This document shows, one piece after another, positions 26,056 to 35,201 of a stretch of 64,000 bases of DNA (the stretch's first letter is position 1; each line of letters starts with the position of its first letter). The notes under the pieces are model-generated. The model ran no database searches, was not told the DNA's origin, and saw only the letters and a list, made by a program, of their open reading frames with translations. The stretch comes from Ignavibacterium sp037440165. GTDB taxonomy: Bacteria; Bacteroidota; Ignavibacteria; Ignavibacteriales; Ignavibacteriaceae. The stretch spans positions 62,001 through 126,000 of the forward strand of contig NZ_JBBIUQ010000001.1 in NCBI RefSeq assembly GCF_037440165.1. The letters run 5' to 3'. Both the position numbers and the translations under genes were made by a program.

Positions 26056-26838
26056 TTACTTATTCTTAAATGCAGGTTTTCTTTTTTCCAAAAAAGCTGA
26101 TGTGCCTTCTTTGAAATCTTCTGTACCACAGCATAAACCAAAAAGCACAGCTTCAAAATCAAGTCCTTCGTTAAGATTCATTTTATCAACTGCTTTAACT
26201 GCTTTAACCGAAAGTCTGATTGCCTGCTGACCTTTTGAATTTATTTTCTGAGCTATCTCAAAAACTTTTGATTGAAGTTCTGCAAGAGGAAAAACTTTAT
26301 TAACTAAGCCAATCTTTAATGCTTCAGATGCATCAATCATATCACCAGTTAAAATCATTTCCATAGCTCTTCCACTGCCAACTAATCTTGCAAGTCGTTG
26401 AGTTCCTCCATAGCCCGGAATTATTCCAAGGTTAACTTCCGGCTGACCAAACTTTGCATTTTCAGATGCAATTCTGAAATGACAGGATAGAGCAAGTTCA
26501 CAGCCGCCGCCAAGCGCAAAACCATTAACTGCAGCGATTACTGGTTTATCAAAGTTTTCAATCATATTAAAAACACTTTGACCAAATTCAGCAAATTTTT
26601 TTCCTTCAATCATATTGAGTTTATTCAATTCTGCAATATCAGCTCCGGCAACAAATGCTTTTTCACCACTTCCTGTTATTATCACTGAGTAAACTTCATC
26701 ATTGTTTTTCAATTTCTCAAAAACATTTTTCAGTTCAACCAAAGTTGTGTGGTTCAGCGCATTAAGTTTATCCGGACGATTAATTGTTATGAGTGCTGTT
26801 TTATCATTTATCTGCAATAATAAATTATTGTAACTCAT
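26056..26838 (-). CDS. Enoyl-CoA hydratase/isomerase (crotonase) family enzyme
   Basis: This 260-residue crotonase has the standard length. TINRPDKLNALN is near residue 19. The first oxyanion-hole block is GEKAFVAGADIAEL. The second, AAVNGFALGGGCELALSCHFRIAS, carries the first catalytic Glu position, and PEVNLGIIPGYGGTQRL carries the second. Both glutamates of true hydratases are present, so 2-enoyl-CoA hydration (short chain, as in beta-oxidation or butanoyl-CoA metabolism) is likely. AGGAGG lies before the ATG. No other beta-oxidation gene is nearby. Confidence 0.93.
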   Translation of the reverse strand: MSYNNLLLQINDKTALITINRPDKLNALNHTTLVELKNVFEKLKNNDEVYSVIITGSGEKAFVAGADIAELNKLNMIEGKKFAEFGQSVFNMIENFDKPVIAAVNGFALGGGCELALSCHFRIASENAKFGQPEVNLGIIPGYGGTQRLARLVGSGRAMEMILTGDMIDASEALKIGLVNKVFPLAELQSKVFEIAQKINSKGQQAIRLSVKAVKAVDKMNLNEGLDFEAVLFGLCCGTEDFKEGTSAFLEKRKPAFKNK

Positions 26839-26846
26839 ATTTCCTC

Positions 26847-27449
26847 CTATAAGCTTATAAAAACCGGAATACGCACTTTAAGATCAAATGCGATGTATTG
26901 ATTAGATTCAAAAAAATTATATGAAGCCAACAACTCCAGCATAAACATTGAGATGCCACCGCCAACACTGAAACCAAATTTTGAATTCTCCTCAAGAAAA
27001 TTTGTTCTTCCCCTTCCCGGCTTAAACTCGTGAAGTTTTTGAAAATAAGTGTATGAACCTGATACCTGAAGTATAGGCATAAACAAAACAATATTTTCTG
27101 CAAGCGGCGGGAAGTAATATCTCACGCCAAAGTTCACAGGTAAAGTATTTGTATGAAAGTTTGAATAATCGGTTTCCCTATAAAAACTTTGTAAACCGGG
27201 ATACTGTTCATATCCGATTGTTGTGTACAAAAACACAGGAAGAAATTCATTGTCAGTATATGAAAATTCTAAATTAAAACCATAACCAACATCAGTAGTA
27301 GTTGAGAAATTTCCGATTGGTAATCTCGGACCAACACCTACTCCGAAGAAAAATCCCTGTGCAAGACTGCTTGGTGGTTTTTCAGCAAGTGAAGTTTCGT
27401 TAAAAGATATAATTAATATTAATAAGAAAGTTCTAAAGATTGATTTCAT
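26847..27449 (-). CDS. Outer-membrane beta-barrel-like protein, unknown function
   Basis: From ATG 27449 the product is 200 residues with a signal peptide (MKSIFRTFLLILIISFNETSLA). The mature protein alternates polar and hydrophobic/aromatic residues: GFFFGVGVGPRLPIGNFS, GYGFNLEFSYTD, LPVNFGVRYYFPP and FGFSVGGGISMFML. This is typical of a small eight-stranded outer-membrane barrel. It ends with a beta-strand closing on VFISL. An upstream in-frame ATG at 27521 would run into the intergenic repeat and is rejected. It lies 8 nt before the enoyl-CoA hydratase gene on the same strand. The specific role is unknown. Confidence 0.65.
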   Translation of the reverse strand: MKSIFRTFLLILIISFNETSLAEKPPSSLAQGFFFGVGVGPRLPIGNFSTTTDVGYGFNLEFSYTDNEFLPVFLYTTIGYEQYPGLQSFYRETDYSNFHTNTLPVNFGVRYYFPPLAENIVLFMPILQVSGSYTYFQKLHEFKPGRGRTNFLEENSKFGFSVGGGISMFMLELLASYNFFESNQYIAFDLKVRIPVFISL

Positions 27450-27518
27450 ATTACTTAAAATTACAAAATAGTTTTTCTTTAAGGAACTATAGTAATTCAT
27501 TCTCGAATTCTTTGTTGT

Positions 27519-27590
27519 CATTCCGAACAGAGTTAGGAACCTTTCCTTTTACCAAAGATTTCTCAGTCACTTCATTCCTTCGAAATGACA
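27519..27590. repeat. Intergenic palindromic repeat, copy 1 (72 bp)
   Basis: The unit begins CATTCCGAACAGAGTTAGGA and ends TTCGAAATGACA, sharing with copy 2 a near-identical core CAAAGATTTCTCAGTCACTT. Its two ends are imperfect inverted repeats (TGTCATTCCGAA against TTCGAAATGACA), so the RNA could fold into one long stem. It lies upstream of the outer-membrane protein gene. Repeats of the form 'TCATTCCGAACGAAGTGAGGAATCT' are common in FCB-group genomes. Confidence 0.8.
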
Positions 27591-27600
27591 TTCATATTCT

Positions 27601-27673
27601 CATTCCGAACGAAGTGAGGAATATTTTCTTTCTTCCAAAGATTTCTCAGTCACTTCATTTTTTCGAAATGACA
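27601..27673. repeat. Intergenic palindromic repeat, copy 2 (73 bp)
   Basis: This is a tandem second copy 82 bp after copy 1, starting CATTCCGAACGAAGTGAGGA and ending TTTCGAAATGACA. It ends 5 bp before the stop of the DUF2231 gene. Its left arm (GAACGAAGTGAGGAA) is the more canonical version and copy 1 has drifted. The two copies fill most of the 229-bp gap between genes of the same strand. Confidence 0.8.
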
Positions 27674-27678
27674 TAAAA

Positions 27679-28128
27679 TCATTCACTATTATTTGTAACT
27701 TTTTCCATTCTGCCATGAGCAGTTTTACCACCATAATCACCTGTTTGAAAAATAAAATAACAACCTGCAAAAGAAATTATCAGCAAAATTATTTTCATTA
27801 AACCACTATATTTTTTCTTTATCTGAAGATAAATCCTTGAAAATAAAATTGCGGTAAACATCCACACAGTTATGTTTGCATAATTCTGATGATTATCGAA
27901 TAAAATTTTTATTTCAGCTGAAGTATCTCCTAATGAATTTGCTGCCTGATTTCCTGTTAACACAGCAAGCACTGAAGATGAAACGCCGATTATAAGTATT
28001 ATAAATGATGCAAAAGAAAAAAATTCTTTCTTAATAAAGAATGACATCAGCTCCACAAAAGGATATATGAAGAGCAATGCTATCGGAAAGTGTACAATTT
28101 TATGATGTAATTCTGCTAATGATTCCAT
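27679..28128 (-). CDS. DUF2231 family membrane protein
   Basis: A 149-residue protein with four predicted membrane helices (about residues 12-30, 38-60, 85-103 and 112-132). The opening LAELHHKIVHFPIALLFIYP carries the paired-His, 'H-F-P-I-A-L' signature of DUF2231. This family often sits with haem or iron proteins, but no function is proven. The start at 28128 is preferred because homologues begin close to this motif. An ATG 4 codons earlier (28140) overlaps the SDR gene by 10 nt and is equally possible. Neither has a Shine-Dalgarno site. Confidence 0.8.
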   Translation of the reverse strand: MESLAELHHKIVHFPIALLFIYPFVELMSFFIKKEFFSFASFIILIIGVSSSVLAVLTGNQAANSLGDTSAEIKILFDNHQNYANITVWMFTAILFSRIYLQIKKKYSGLMKIILLIISFAGCYFIFQTGDYGGKTAHGRMEKVTNNSE

Positions 28129-28130
28129 AT

Positions 28131-28886
28131 TTAACCACACATAACTGATCCGCCATTTACATTTATTACTTCGCCGGTAATATGTTTAGCCAGATCTGAA
28201 GCTAAGAATAAAACCGGACCAGCAATATCATCTGGCCGTGCGATTCGTTTAAGCGGAATTTCTTTTATTTCACTTTCAAAACTTTTCTCATCAGATAAAG
28301 CTGGAATTGACATATCTGTCCAAACCCAACCAGGTGCAACACTGTTTACCAGAATGTTATATTCAGCTAATTCTTCTGCAAGGGATTTTGTGAAAGAAAT
28401 CATTCCTCCTTTTGATGCTGCATAATGTGAGTATCTTGCTTCACCTCTCTGTCCCGCTGTGGAAGAAATATTAATTATTCTACCGAATCTTCTTTGCTTC
28501 ATAGAATGCACAACATAGTTAGAAAAAAGAAATGCAGAAGTAAGATTTATTTTAATAGTTTCTTCCCATTGTGATAATTTCATCTTTCCGATTTTACCTT
28601 CTTTCCAAATTCCGGCATTGTTTACTAATATATCAACTCTGCCAAAGTCCCTGATAACATCTTCAACACAGTTTTTTATTTCATCGGAATTAGCAACATC
28701 AACTTTGTAGCTTTTGCATTTTGCTAACTTCGCATATCGCTTTACTAGTCTCTCTGCAGCAGTTTTATTGTTGTTATAAGTAAATGCAACCGAAGCGCCG
28801 GCAATTGCAAAATATTTCACACATGAAGCACCAATTCCTCGAGAGCCGCCAGTTATTAAAACTACTTTTGATTTTAAGTTAATCAT
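28131..28886 (-). CDS. Short-chain dehydrogenase/reductase, FabG-like
   Basis: From ATG 28886, one base after the truA stop, the product is 251 residues, the classical SDR length. The in-frame stretch before it belongs to truA in another frame. The Rossmann motif GGSRGIG is at residues 14-20. NNAG lies near residue 90, the catalytic Ser in INISSTAG near 140 and the YxxxK pair in YSHYAASKGG near 155. The end is GEVINVNGGS. NADPH-type 3-oxoacyl-ACP reductase (FabG-like) is the most likely activity, but SDR substrates cannot be fixed from sequence. The rest of the fatty acid synthesis genes are not here. Confidence 0.85.
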   Translation of the reverse strand: MINLKSKVVLITGGSRGIGASCVKYFAIAGASVAFTYNNNKTAAERLVKRYAKLAKCKSYKVDVANSDEIKNCVEDVIRDFGRVDILVNNAGIWKEGKIGKMKLSQWEETIKINLTSAFLFSNYVVHSMKQRRFGRIINISSTAGQRGEARYSHYAASKGGMISFTKSLAEELAEYNILVNSVAPGWVWTDMSIPALSDEKSFESEIKEIPLKRIARPDDIAGPVLFLASDLAKHITGEVINVNGGSVMCG

Positions 28887-28887
28887 A

Positions 28888-29616
28888 TCAATACTCCACA
28901 TTATATAAAAATAAACCTTTTGCAGGAACAGCTTCTCCTGCTGTTTCTCTGTTTGATGATTCAAAAATCTTTTGAATATATATTTCCGGATAAATTTGCT
29001 TTAACGACTTAAGCAGAGTTCCAACAATAGCTCGAACCATTCCGTGCAGAAATCTGTCAGCAGCAATTTTGAAAATTATTAAATCGTATTGAGTGAACCA
29101 GGAAATTTCATACACATTGCAAATTTTATTTTCAACCTCAGATTTTTTTTTGCAGAAAGAAGAATAATCCTTCTGTCCAAGAAAAATATTACTTAGTTCA
29201 TTAAGCTTTTCAAGATTTATCTGCTGAGGATAAAAGCAAGAATATTTTTTATAAAAAGGTGATTTGAACTGTGAAATCAGATAAAGATAAGTTCTTTTTT
29301 TTGCATCAAATCGCGCATGAAACTTTTCATCGGCTTTTTGAATGGATATAACAGATATATCTTCAGGCAACACTGAATTTAATTGGAAACGGAATTTGTA
29401 TAAATCAATTTCTTTTTCAGTTCTGAAATTTGCTACTTGTCCAAGCGCGTGAACTCCTGCATCAGTTCTGCCGGAACCAACAAGAGTTACTTCTTCTTTC
29501 AAAATAATTTTTATAGCGTTGGTTATTTTCTGCTGAATCGAGTTTGCATTAGACTGAATTTGCCATCCACTGTAATTTGTTCCGTCGTATTGAATGGTAA
29601 GTTTATAATTATTCAT
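28888..29616 (-). CDS. truA: tRNA pseudouridine(38-40) synthase TruA
   Basis: A 242-residue enzyme. It opens YKLTIQYDGTNYSGWQIQ and carries the catalytic Asp D52 in GSGRTDAGVHALGQVANF. Further blocks are FHARFDAKKRTYLY, DYSSFCKKKSE and FLHGMVRAIVGTLL, all typical of TruA. It isomerises uridines 38-40 in the anticodon arm of many tRNAs. It is slightly shorter than the E. coli enzyme (270), mainly at the C-terminus. It is followed at one base by the SDR gene and preceded by the MgtC-type gene 6 nt away. Confidence 0.96.
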   Translation of the reverse strand: MNNYKLTIQYDGTNYSGWQIQSNANSIQQKITNAIKIILKEEVTLVGSGRTDAGVHALGQVANFRTEKEIDLYKFRFQLNSVLPEDISVISIQKADEKFHARFDAKKRTYLYLISQFKSPFYKKYSCFYPQQINLEKLNELSNIFLGQKDYSSFCKKKSEVENKICNVYEISWFTQYDLIIFKIAADRFLHGMVRAIVGTLLKSLKQIYPEIYIQKIFESSNRETAGEAVPAKGLFLYNVEY

Positions 29617-29622
29617 TCTGAA

Positions 29623-30948
29623 TTATAAAATAACGGATAGTAGTATCAGATAAATTATTTGCGCAATAAGAATAATACCCAAACCTTTCCACACTACTTG
29701 CCGTAAAATTACACTTCCCCAAAAAGATGAAATGAACATTTTGATTACAGTATTCGAAATAGTTGCAAAGACAATTGCTTTCATCGCAACAGCAAGTGTA
29801 ATTGATTGATTAAATAATCTCGAAATGGAAATCGTAATTGCATCAACACTCGAAAATCCTGCTAATGCACTTGCAGCAAACAATCCCTGATCTCCAAAAT
29901 ATACCTGCGCTGCTTTCGATAAGAATATTGTAAGACCGAATATTATACCAAACACAAATGCAGATTTTAATTCGAAAGGATTCTTTAACTCAATTTCAGC
30001 TTCATTCAGATTCATATTTCGTTTATAGAAAAAGATTGATGCAGCAACTCCTACCAGTGAAAATATAACAAGCGGAATAAACAATGGAAGAACCAATGAA
30101 ACATTAAGAATGGAAATGATAAGCAGAACTCTCAGAAACATCATTGATGATGCGGTAACTACACCTAAACCGTAATTGAATGACAACGGCTCTTCAATTT
30201 TACTTTTTTTAGCTAAAGAAAAAGTCAACGCCGTACTTGAAACCAATCCACCAAGTAAACTTGTTACAATAATTCCTTTGTCCTTACCGAGCATTTTAAT
30301 AAAAATATAACCCACAAAACTTATTCCGCTTACAAAAATTACCATATACCAAATCAATCTTGGGTTTAAGACATCGAAAGGTCCATAAGTTTTATCAGGA
30401 AGGATTGGTAAAATTATCAAAGTGATTATTGCAAGTTTGAGAGTTGCATAAATATCTGCTGCACTTACTTTACCAACAAATGAATGAAGCTGAATTTTGA
30501 GTGAAAGAAACATCGTGATAATAATTGCAATCACTACTGGGAGAAGAATGTATCCCCAATAAACCAGCGAACCAAGAATGAATACTATGAAAGCAGAAAC
30601 TTCACTTGTTCCGCCAACTTTACCGTCTTTTGAAGAAGAATGGTAAGCAGCGATTGAAAGTCCAGCAAATCCGATAAAGAAAATTGCATAAACCCAATTC
30701 TCAGTTATAGAAGACATCAATGCAGATGTAAATCCGTATAAACCAATAAGAGGAAAGGTTCTGATACCTGCGAATATTTTTTCCTCTTTATTTCTTGCAT
30801 ATTCTCTTTCAAGTCCAATCAACATTCCGATAAATACAACTACAGCCAGACCTTGGAGAATTGTAATCATATCACCGGATTCTAAAAGCGGCTCGGGTTT
30901 AGGCAGTAAATTTTGAAAAAGCGATAATGAGTCTTGATTAGTCTGCAT
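29623..30948 (-). CDS. MgtC/SapB and DUF4010 fusion membrane protein
   Basis: A 441-residue polytopic protein. The N-terminal third holds the MgtC/SapB signature VVVFIGMLIGLEREYARN...GIRTFPLIGLYGF (residues 34-75). The C-terminal part, from about residue 170, is a DUF4010 domain with about eight helices (GGLVSSTALTFSLA, AGFSSVDAITISISRL). The family is widespread and its transported substrate is unknown. Magnesium-related roles are known for MgtC itself but not for this long form. It precedes truA by 6 nt. Confidence 0.88.
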   Translation of the reverse strand: MQTNQDSLSLFQNLLPKPEPLLESGDMITILQGLAVVVFIGMLIGLEREYARNKEEKIFAGIRTFPLIGLYGFTSALMSSITENWVYAIFFIGFAGLSIAAYHSSSKDGKVGGTSEVSAFIVFILGSLVYWGYILLPVVIAIIITMFLSLKIQLHSFVGKVSAADIYATLKLAIITLIILPILPDKTYGPFDVLNPRLIWYMVIFVSGISFVGYIFIKMLGKDKGIIVTSLLGGLVSSTALTFSLAKKSKIEEPLSFNYGLGVVTASSMMFLRVLLIISILNVSLVLPLFIPLVIFSLVGVAASIFFYKRNMNLNEAEIELKNPFELKSAFVFGIIFGLTIFLSKAAQVYFGDQGLFAASALAGFSSVDAITISISRLFNQSITLAVAMKAIVFATISNTVIKMFISSFWGSVILRQVVWKGLGIILIAQIIYLILLSVIL

Positions 30949-31054
30949 AGTTTTAAAATTCTTTTTGCAAATCTAACGATATTAGAATAATTTTATTTAC
31001 AAACTTATTCAAGAAAATTATTAGAATTAAAACTCCAGCCGTGGGAAGATTCCG

Positions 31055-34000
31055 ATGAGGGATTTGTTAAAAAATATGAGTAAAAAGGATTACTTCAATC
31101 TTTTAGAACAGCTGCATATAGCATCATTAGTTTTTGATGATGAATTTAATTTGATATTTTCAAATCAAGAAGCATTAAAGCTGCTGGGAATTCAATCCTC
31201 ATTCAAGATTGATTACAGTACTCTTCAATCACTTAACCTGATTAAGAACATCAGAGACAAAATTCAAAATAAAATAGCTGAAGAAGATTATGATTTAAGG
31301 TTCAAAGAAAATTTTGTGAATTTCGGTTATGATATAATCATTAAGAAAATTGAGACAGACAATTCCACTGTATTTCTTTGCCAGATTTTTGCAAAGACAA
31401 AAGTTAATGTTGATTATTTATTGAAAATTTTATTCAACTCTAGCCACGATTTAGTAATCTTATTTGAACCAAATGAATATAAAATCCTTTCAGCCAATGA
31501 TGCCGCTCTAAAGACTTATCATACATCCTATGAAAATTTAATTGAATCAGACTATTTATCACTTTCAGAAAATTCTGAAAAGGAAATAGAGTTTATTCAG
31601 AAGCTGAATGATCTCGGACGACCTGTGGAGTATGAAACAATTCATTTAACCAGTGAGGGTGAAAAGATTTTATTACAGGCGAAGCTTTCAAAATTGTTAA
31701 TTGATGATCAAAACCTGATTGTTTTCTCAGGGCGCAAAATTAAATCAGAAAAAATTTCAGATGGTAAAATCCATTCGATTGATAATCGTTTTGAGATTTT
31801 ATTTGAGAACAGTCCATTGATGACTTTTATCATTGATTCAGAAGGAATGATCCTGAATACGAACAGCGCAGTGCACAATGAACTGCAATATGTTCAAACC
31901 GATCTCATTGGTAAGCATATCTCCAAAATTTATCATCCGGAAGATGAACAACTAATCAACTTTCAAATCAATCAATGTTTACAGAATCGAAATAATCCTT
32001 TTACCTGGGAACTGAGATTACTAAATCGATTCGACAACATTGTTTGGGTGAGAGTGAGTTCTGTTTCATTTGATTCTGGAAAAGGTGACCCACATGTAAT
32101 GATAGTTTGTGATAACATTACGATTCAAAAAGATACTGAAAAAACTTTAATCGAATATGCAAAATCTCTGCAAAGAATGCTTGATGCTTCTCCTCTTGGT
32201 GTTTTAGTTTACTCATTAGATGAAGAGAACAATCTTCGACTTATTACAACTAACCACTCAACTGAAAATATTTTGGGAATAAAGTCTGAAGATTTTTTAT
32301 ATAAGCGAATCGAAGAGATATTTCCATCACTTCCACAGCAACCCACAGTTAAAAAGTTAAAGGAGATTGCTTTGAAAGGCGGAAGTACATTGTTTCAAAA
32401 GATAAAATATTTTGACAAAAATGTGAGCGGAGTTTTTGAATATTCTGCTATACAACTAGCCGAGAAGACTGTTGCTGTATTTTTTACTGATATCACTGAA
32501 CGCGAAAAAGCACTTGAACAATTAGCAGAAAACGAACTAAAGTATAAAACTCTTTTCGAAGGTGCTAACGATGCAATTCTGCTGATGAAAAATGAATACT
32601 TCATTGATGCAAACCAAAAAGCTCTAACAATGTTTGGCTGTAATAAAGAGGATTTGATAAATAAAACTCCGATGGATTTCTCACCTGAATATCAGGAAGA
32701 TGGTGAAGCATCTGAACTGAAAGCACTAAAATATATTAACAATGTGCTTAGTGGTAATCCTCAATTATTCGATTGGAAACATATCAGAAAAGATAAAACT
32801 GAATTTGATGCAGATGTAAGTTTATTCTCTGTTGAAATAAAAGGTGAAAAGTTTATTCAGACAATTGTGAGAGACATAACAGAAAAAAAGAAAGCGCAGA
32901 AACAGATTGCAATGTTTGCCAATGCTTTCAGAAATATTTCTGAATGTGTGATTATTGGTGATACACAGGACAACATTGTTTTTGTTAATGAAGCATTTAC
33001 TAAAACTTATGGTTATAAAACTGAAGAAATAATTGGTAAAAATGTAAGTCTGATTCGTTCACCTAAAAATCCCTTACATATTGTGCAGGAGATTCTTCCC
33101 AAAACATTAAAAGGCGGCTGGAAGGGAGAATTAATAAATGTCAGAAAATCCGGTGAAGAATTTATTATTTCACTCTCCACATCACCAATCTTAGACGAGA
33201 AAGGAAATCTTATTGCGCTAGCAGGAATAGTTGAGGATATAACTGAGAGAAAACATACAATTCAGCGGCTTTCTGAAAGTGAAGAACGCTTTCGATCACT
33301 TGTTAACAATATCATTGAAGCAGTAATAATTGTTGATTGGAATGGAAAAATTTTATTTGCAAATCAAAGTGCAGCAAAAATTGTTGATCTCGACTCTCCT
33401 GAAAAAGGTGTTGGCAGAAGTGTAACTGAGTTTCTTCATCCATCAAATATTGATAAAGCAATTCGTTTGATTTCATTTGAACGTGACAGTAATGAAACTA
33501 TTCACGATACCTTCCAGATTGTTACTGCAAAGAATCAAATCAAATGGGTTGAAAGCATGTCCTCAAAAATTCGTTTTCAAAATCAGTATGTATTGCTGAC
33601 TACATTGAGAGATATTACTGAAAGAATTAAAAAAGATGAAATGCTTCATCTGCTGACAAACGCACTTCACAGTGCAGCAAATGGAGTTTTAATCACTGAT
33701 GTTAATGGAGTAATAATTTGGGCAAATGAAGCTGTTGAAAAACTTACTGGTTATAATGAACAGGAATTGATTGGTAAAACTACCTCCATATTCAAATCTG
33801 GTTTAATGCCTGATGAATTTTATTCACAAATGTGGAAAACAATTCAGAGCGGTAAAGTTTGGAAAGGTGAAATAATAAATAAGCGAAAAGATAAAAGCAT
33901 TTATGAAGAAGAGATGACAATTACACCAATACTAAACGAGAATAATGAAATAAGCCATTTCATCGCAATGAAACAGGATATAACTGAACGAAAAAAGACT

Positions 34001-35176
34001 GAAAGAGAAATCCGCGAAGCAAAGGTAAAAGCTGAAGAGATAAACAAACTTAAATCTACCTTCCTTGCAAATATGAGTCACGAATTACGAACGCCTCTTG
34101 TCGGAATTTTAGGGTTTGCGGAATTGCTGCGTGATAATATAACCGACAGAGAATATTCTGAAATGGCTTCGAGAATTCATACCAGTGGAAAAAGATTACT
34201 CGAAACACTTAATTCTATTCTCGATTTATCACGAATGGAAGCAAACAAAATGGAATTGAAACTTGATCACCTCAATGTTTGTCGTGTAGTTCGTGAAAAC
34301 ATAATGCAATTCGAGGCTCTTGCATCGGCAAAAAATCTTTACTTAAAAGTTAATCAGGAAAGTGAAGAAGTAAATTCATACCTTGATGAAAAAATCCTTC
34401 ACCAGATCCTGAATAACCTTATTAACAATGCAATAAAGTACACACAAAAAGGAGGAATAACAGTCGATGTATTCACTGGCAAGCTTAACAATACAAAGCA
34501 GGTTTTCATAAGAATTACCGACACAGGAATTGGAATTCCACAAGAAAGTATTTCAAAAATCTTTGATGAGTTCAGACAAGTTAGTGAAGGTCTTGATAGG
34601 AAATTTGAAGGTACAGGTTTAGGATTGACGCTTACAAAAAAATTCGTTGAAGTTCTCGGTGGTAAAATTCAGGTAAGCAGTGAAGTAAATAAAGGATCGG
34701 TTTTCACAATCAGCTTTCCTGTTGATGAATCACAAAATTTACAAACAGTGAATGGTTCCAAATCTGATTCCGATAAAGTCTTGGATCAAATGATAATTCC
34801 TGCTGATCGACATAAAATATTATTGGTTGAAAATGATGAAGCAAGCATTGAAGTAACTAAATTATTTCTTCAGGATTTTAGTGAGCTTGATATTGCAACT
34901 ACCGGTGAACAAGCTATTGAATATGTTAAGAGCAAAACTTATGATGTTGTTTTAATGGATATTAATCTTGGAATAGGATTAAGCGGACTTGATGTAATCA
35001 AACAAATTCGTTCACGATCTGGCTATGAAAAAACACCAATTGTTGCTGTAACAGCATTTGCGATGATTGGAGATAAAGAGGAGTTTATAAAAGCTGGGTG
35101 CACTCATTATCTTTCAAAACCATTTAAGAAAAAAGAATTGCTTGAACTAATTAATGAAATATTCTCTTCGAAGTAA
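31055..35176 (+). CDS. Multi-PAS hybrid sensor histidine kinase
   Basis: A very large (1373-residue) protein with no transmembrane helix, so probably cytosolic. About eight PAS-like units follow one another, most ending in the linker D-I-T-E-R/K (for example near residues 485, 610, 735, 865 and 985). Then come HisKA with the phospho-His H1009 in SHELRTP, a HATPase domain with NALIKYT-like NNAIKYT, DTGIGIP and GTGLGL, and a C-terminal receiver with the phospho-Asp D1302 in VVLMDINLG. The lone receiver implies relay to a separate Hpt protein or regulator, absent here. The many PAS units suggest several inputs; no ligand is evident. Confidence 0.93.
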   Translation: MRDLLKNMSKKDYFNLLEQLHIASLVFDDEFNLIFSNQEALKLLGIQSSFKIDYSTLQSLNLIKNIRDKIQNKIAEEDYDLRFKENFVNFGYDIIIKKIETDNSTVFLCQIFAKTKVNVDYLLKILFNSSHDLVILFEPNEYKILSANDAALKTYHTSYENLIESDYLSLSENSEKEIEFIQKLNDLGRPVEYETIHLTSEGEKILLQAKLSKLLIDDQNLIVFSGRKIKSEKISDGKIHSIDNRFEILFENSPLMTFIIDSEGMILNTNSAVHNELQYVQTDLIGKHISKIYHPEDEQLINFQINQCLQNRNNPFTWELRLLNRFDNIVWVRVSSVSFDSGKGDPHVMIVCDNITIQKDTEKTLIEYAKSLQRMLDASPLGVLVYSLDEENNLRLITTNHSTENILGIKSEDFLYKRIEEIFPSLPQQPTVKKLKEIALKGGSTLFQKIKYFDKNVSGVFEYSAIQLAEKTVAVFFTDITEREKALEQLAENELKYKTLFEGANDAILLMKNEYFIDANQKALTMFGCNKEDLINKTPMDFSPEYQEDGEASELKALKYINNVLSGNPQLFDWKHIRKDKTEFDADVSLFSVEIKGEKFIQTIVRDITEKKKAQKQIAMFANAFRNISECVIIGDTQDNIVFVNEAFTKTYGYKTEEIIGKNVSLIRSPKNPLHIVQEILPKTLKGGWKGELINVRKSGEEFIISLSTSPILDEKGNLIALAGIVEDITERKHTIQRLSESEERFRSLVNNIIEAVIIVDWNGKILFANQSAAKIVDLDSPEKGVGRSVTEFLHPSNIDKAIRLISFERDSNETIHDTFQIVTAKNQIKWVESMSSKIRFQNQYVLLTTLRDITERIKKDEMLHLLTNALHSAANGVLITDVNGVIIWANEAVEKLTGYNEQELIGKTTSIFKSGLMPDEFYSQMWKTIQSGKVWKGEIINKRKDKSIYEEEMTITPILNENNEISHFIAMKQDITERKKTEREIREAKVKAEEINKLKSTFLANMSHELRTPLVGILGFAELLRDNITDREYSEMASRIHTSGKRLLETLNSILDLSRMEANKMELKLDHLNVCRVVRENIMQFEALASAKNLYLKVNQESEEVNSYLDEKILHQILNNLINNAIKYTQKGGITVDVFTGKLNNTKQVFIRITDTGIGIPQESISKIFDEFRQVSEGLDRKFEGTGLGLTLTKKFVEVLGGKIQVSSEVNKGSVFTISFPVDESQNLQTVNGSKSDSDKVLDQMIIPADRHKILLVENDEASIEVTKLFLQDFSELDIATTGEQAIEYVKSKTYDVVLMDINLGIGLSGLDVIKQIRSRSGYEKTPIVAVTAFAMIGDKEEFIKAGCTHYLSKPFKKKELLELINEIFSSK

Positions 35177-35201
35177 AATAAATTAATTCAGAATCGAAAT
35201 T

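Noticed and set aside
26049..26162. N-terminal extension of the deacetylase-like gene
   Set aside because: The extra 38 codons lie inside enoyl-CoA hydratase and lack a ribosome site; the later ATG follows that gene's stop directly and precedes the membrane helix.
27440..27676. A 78-codon plus-strand frame across the repeat pair
   Set aside because: It consists of the two intergenic repeat copies; coding arises from the repeat sequence and no ribosome site is present.
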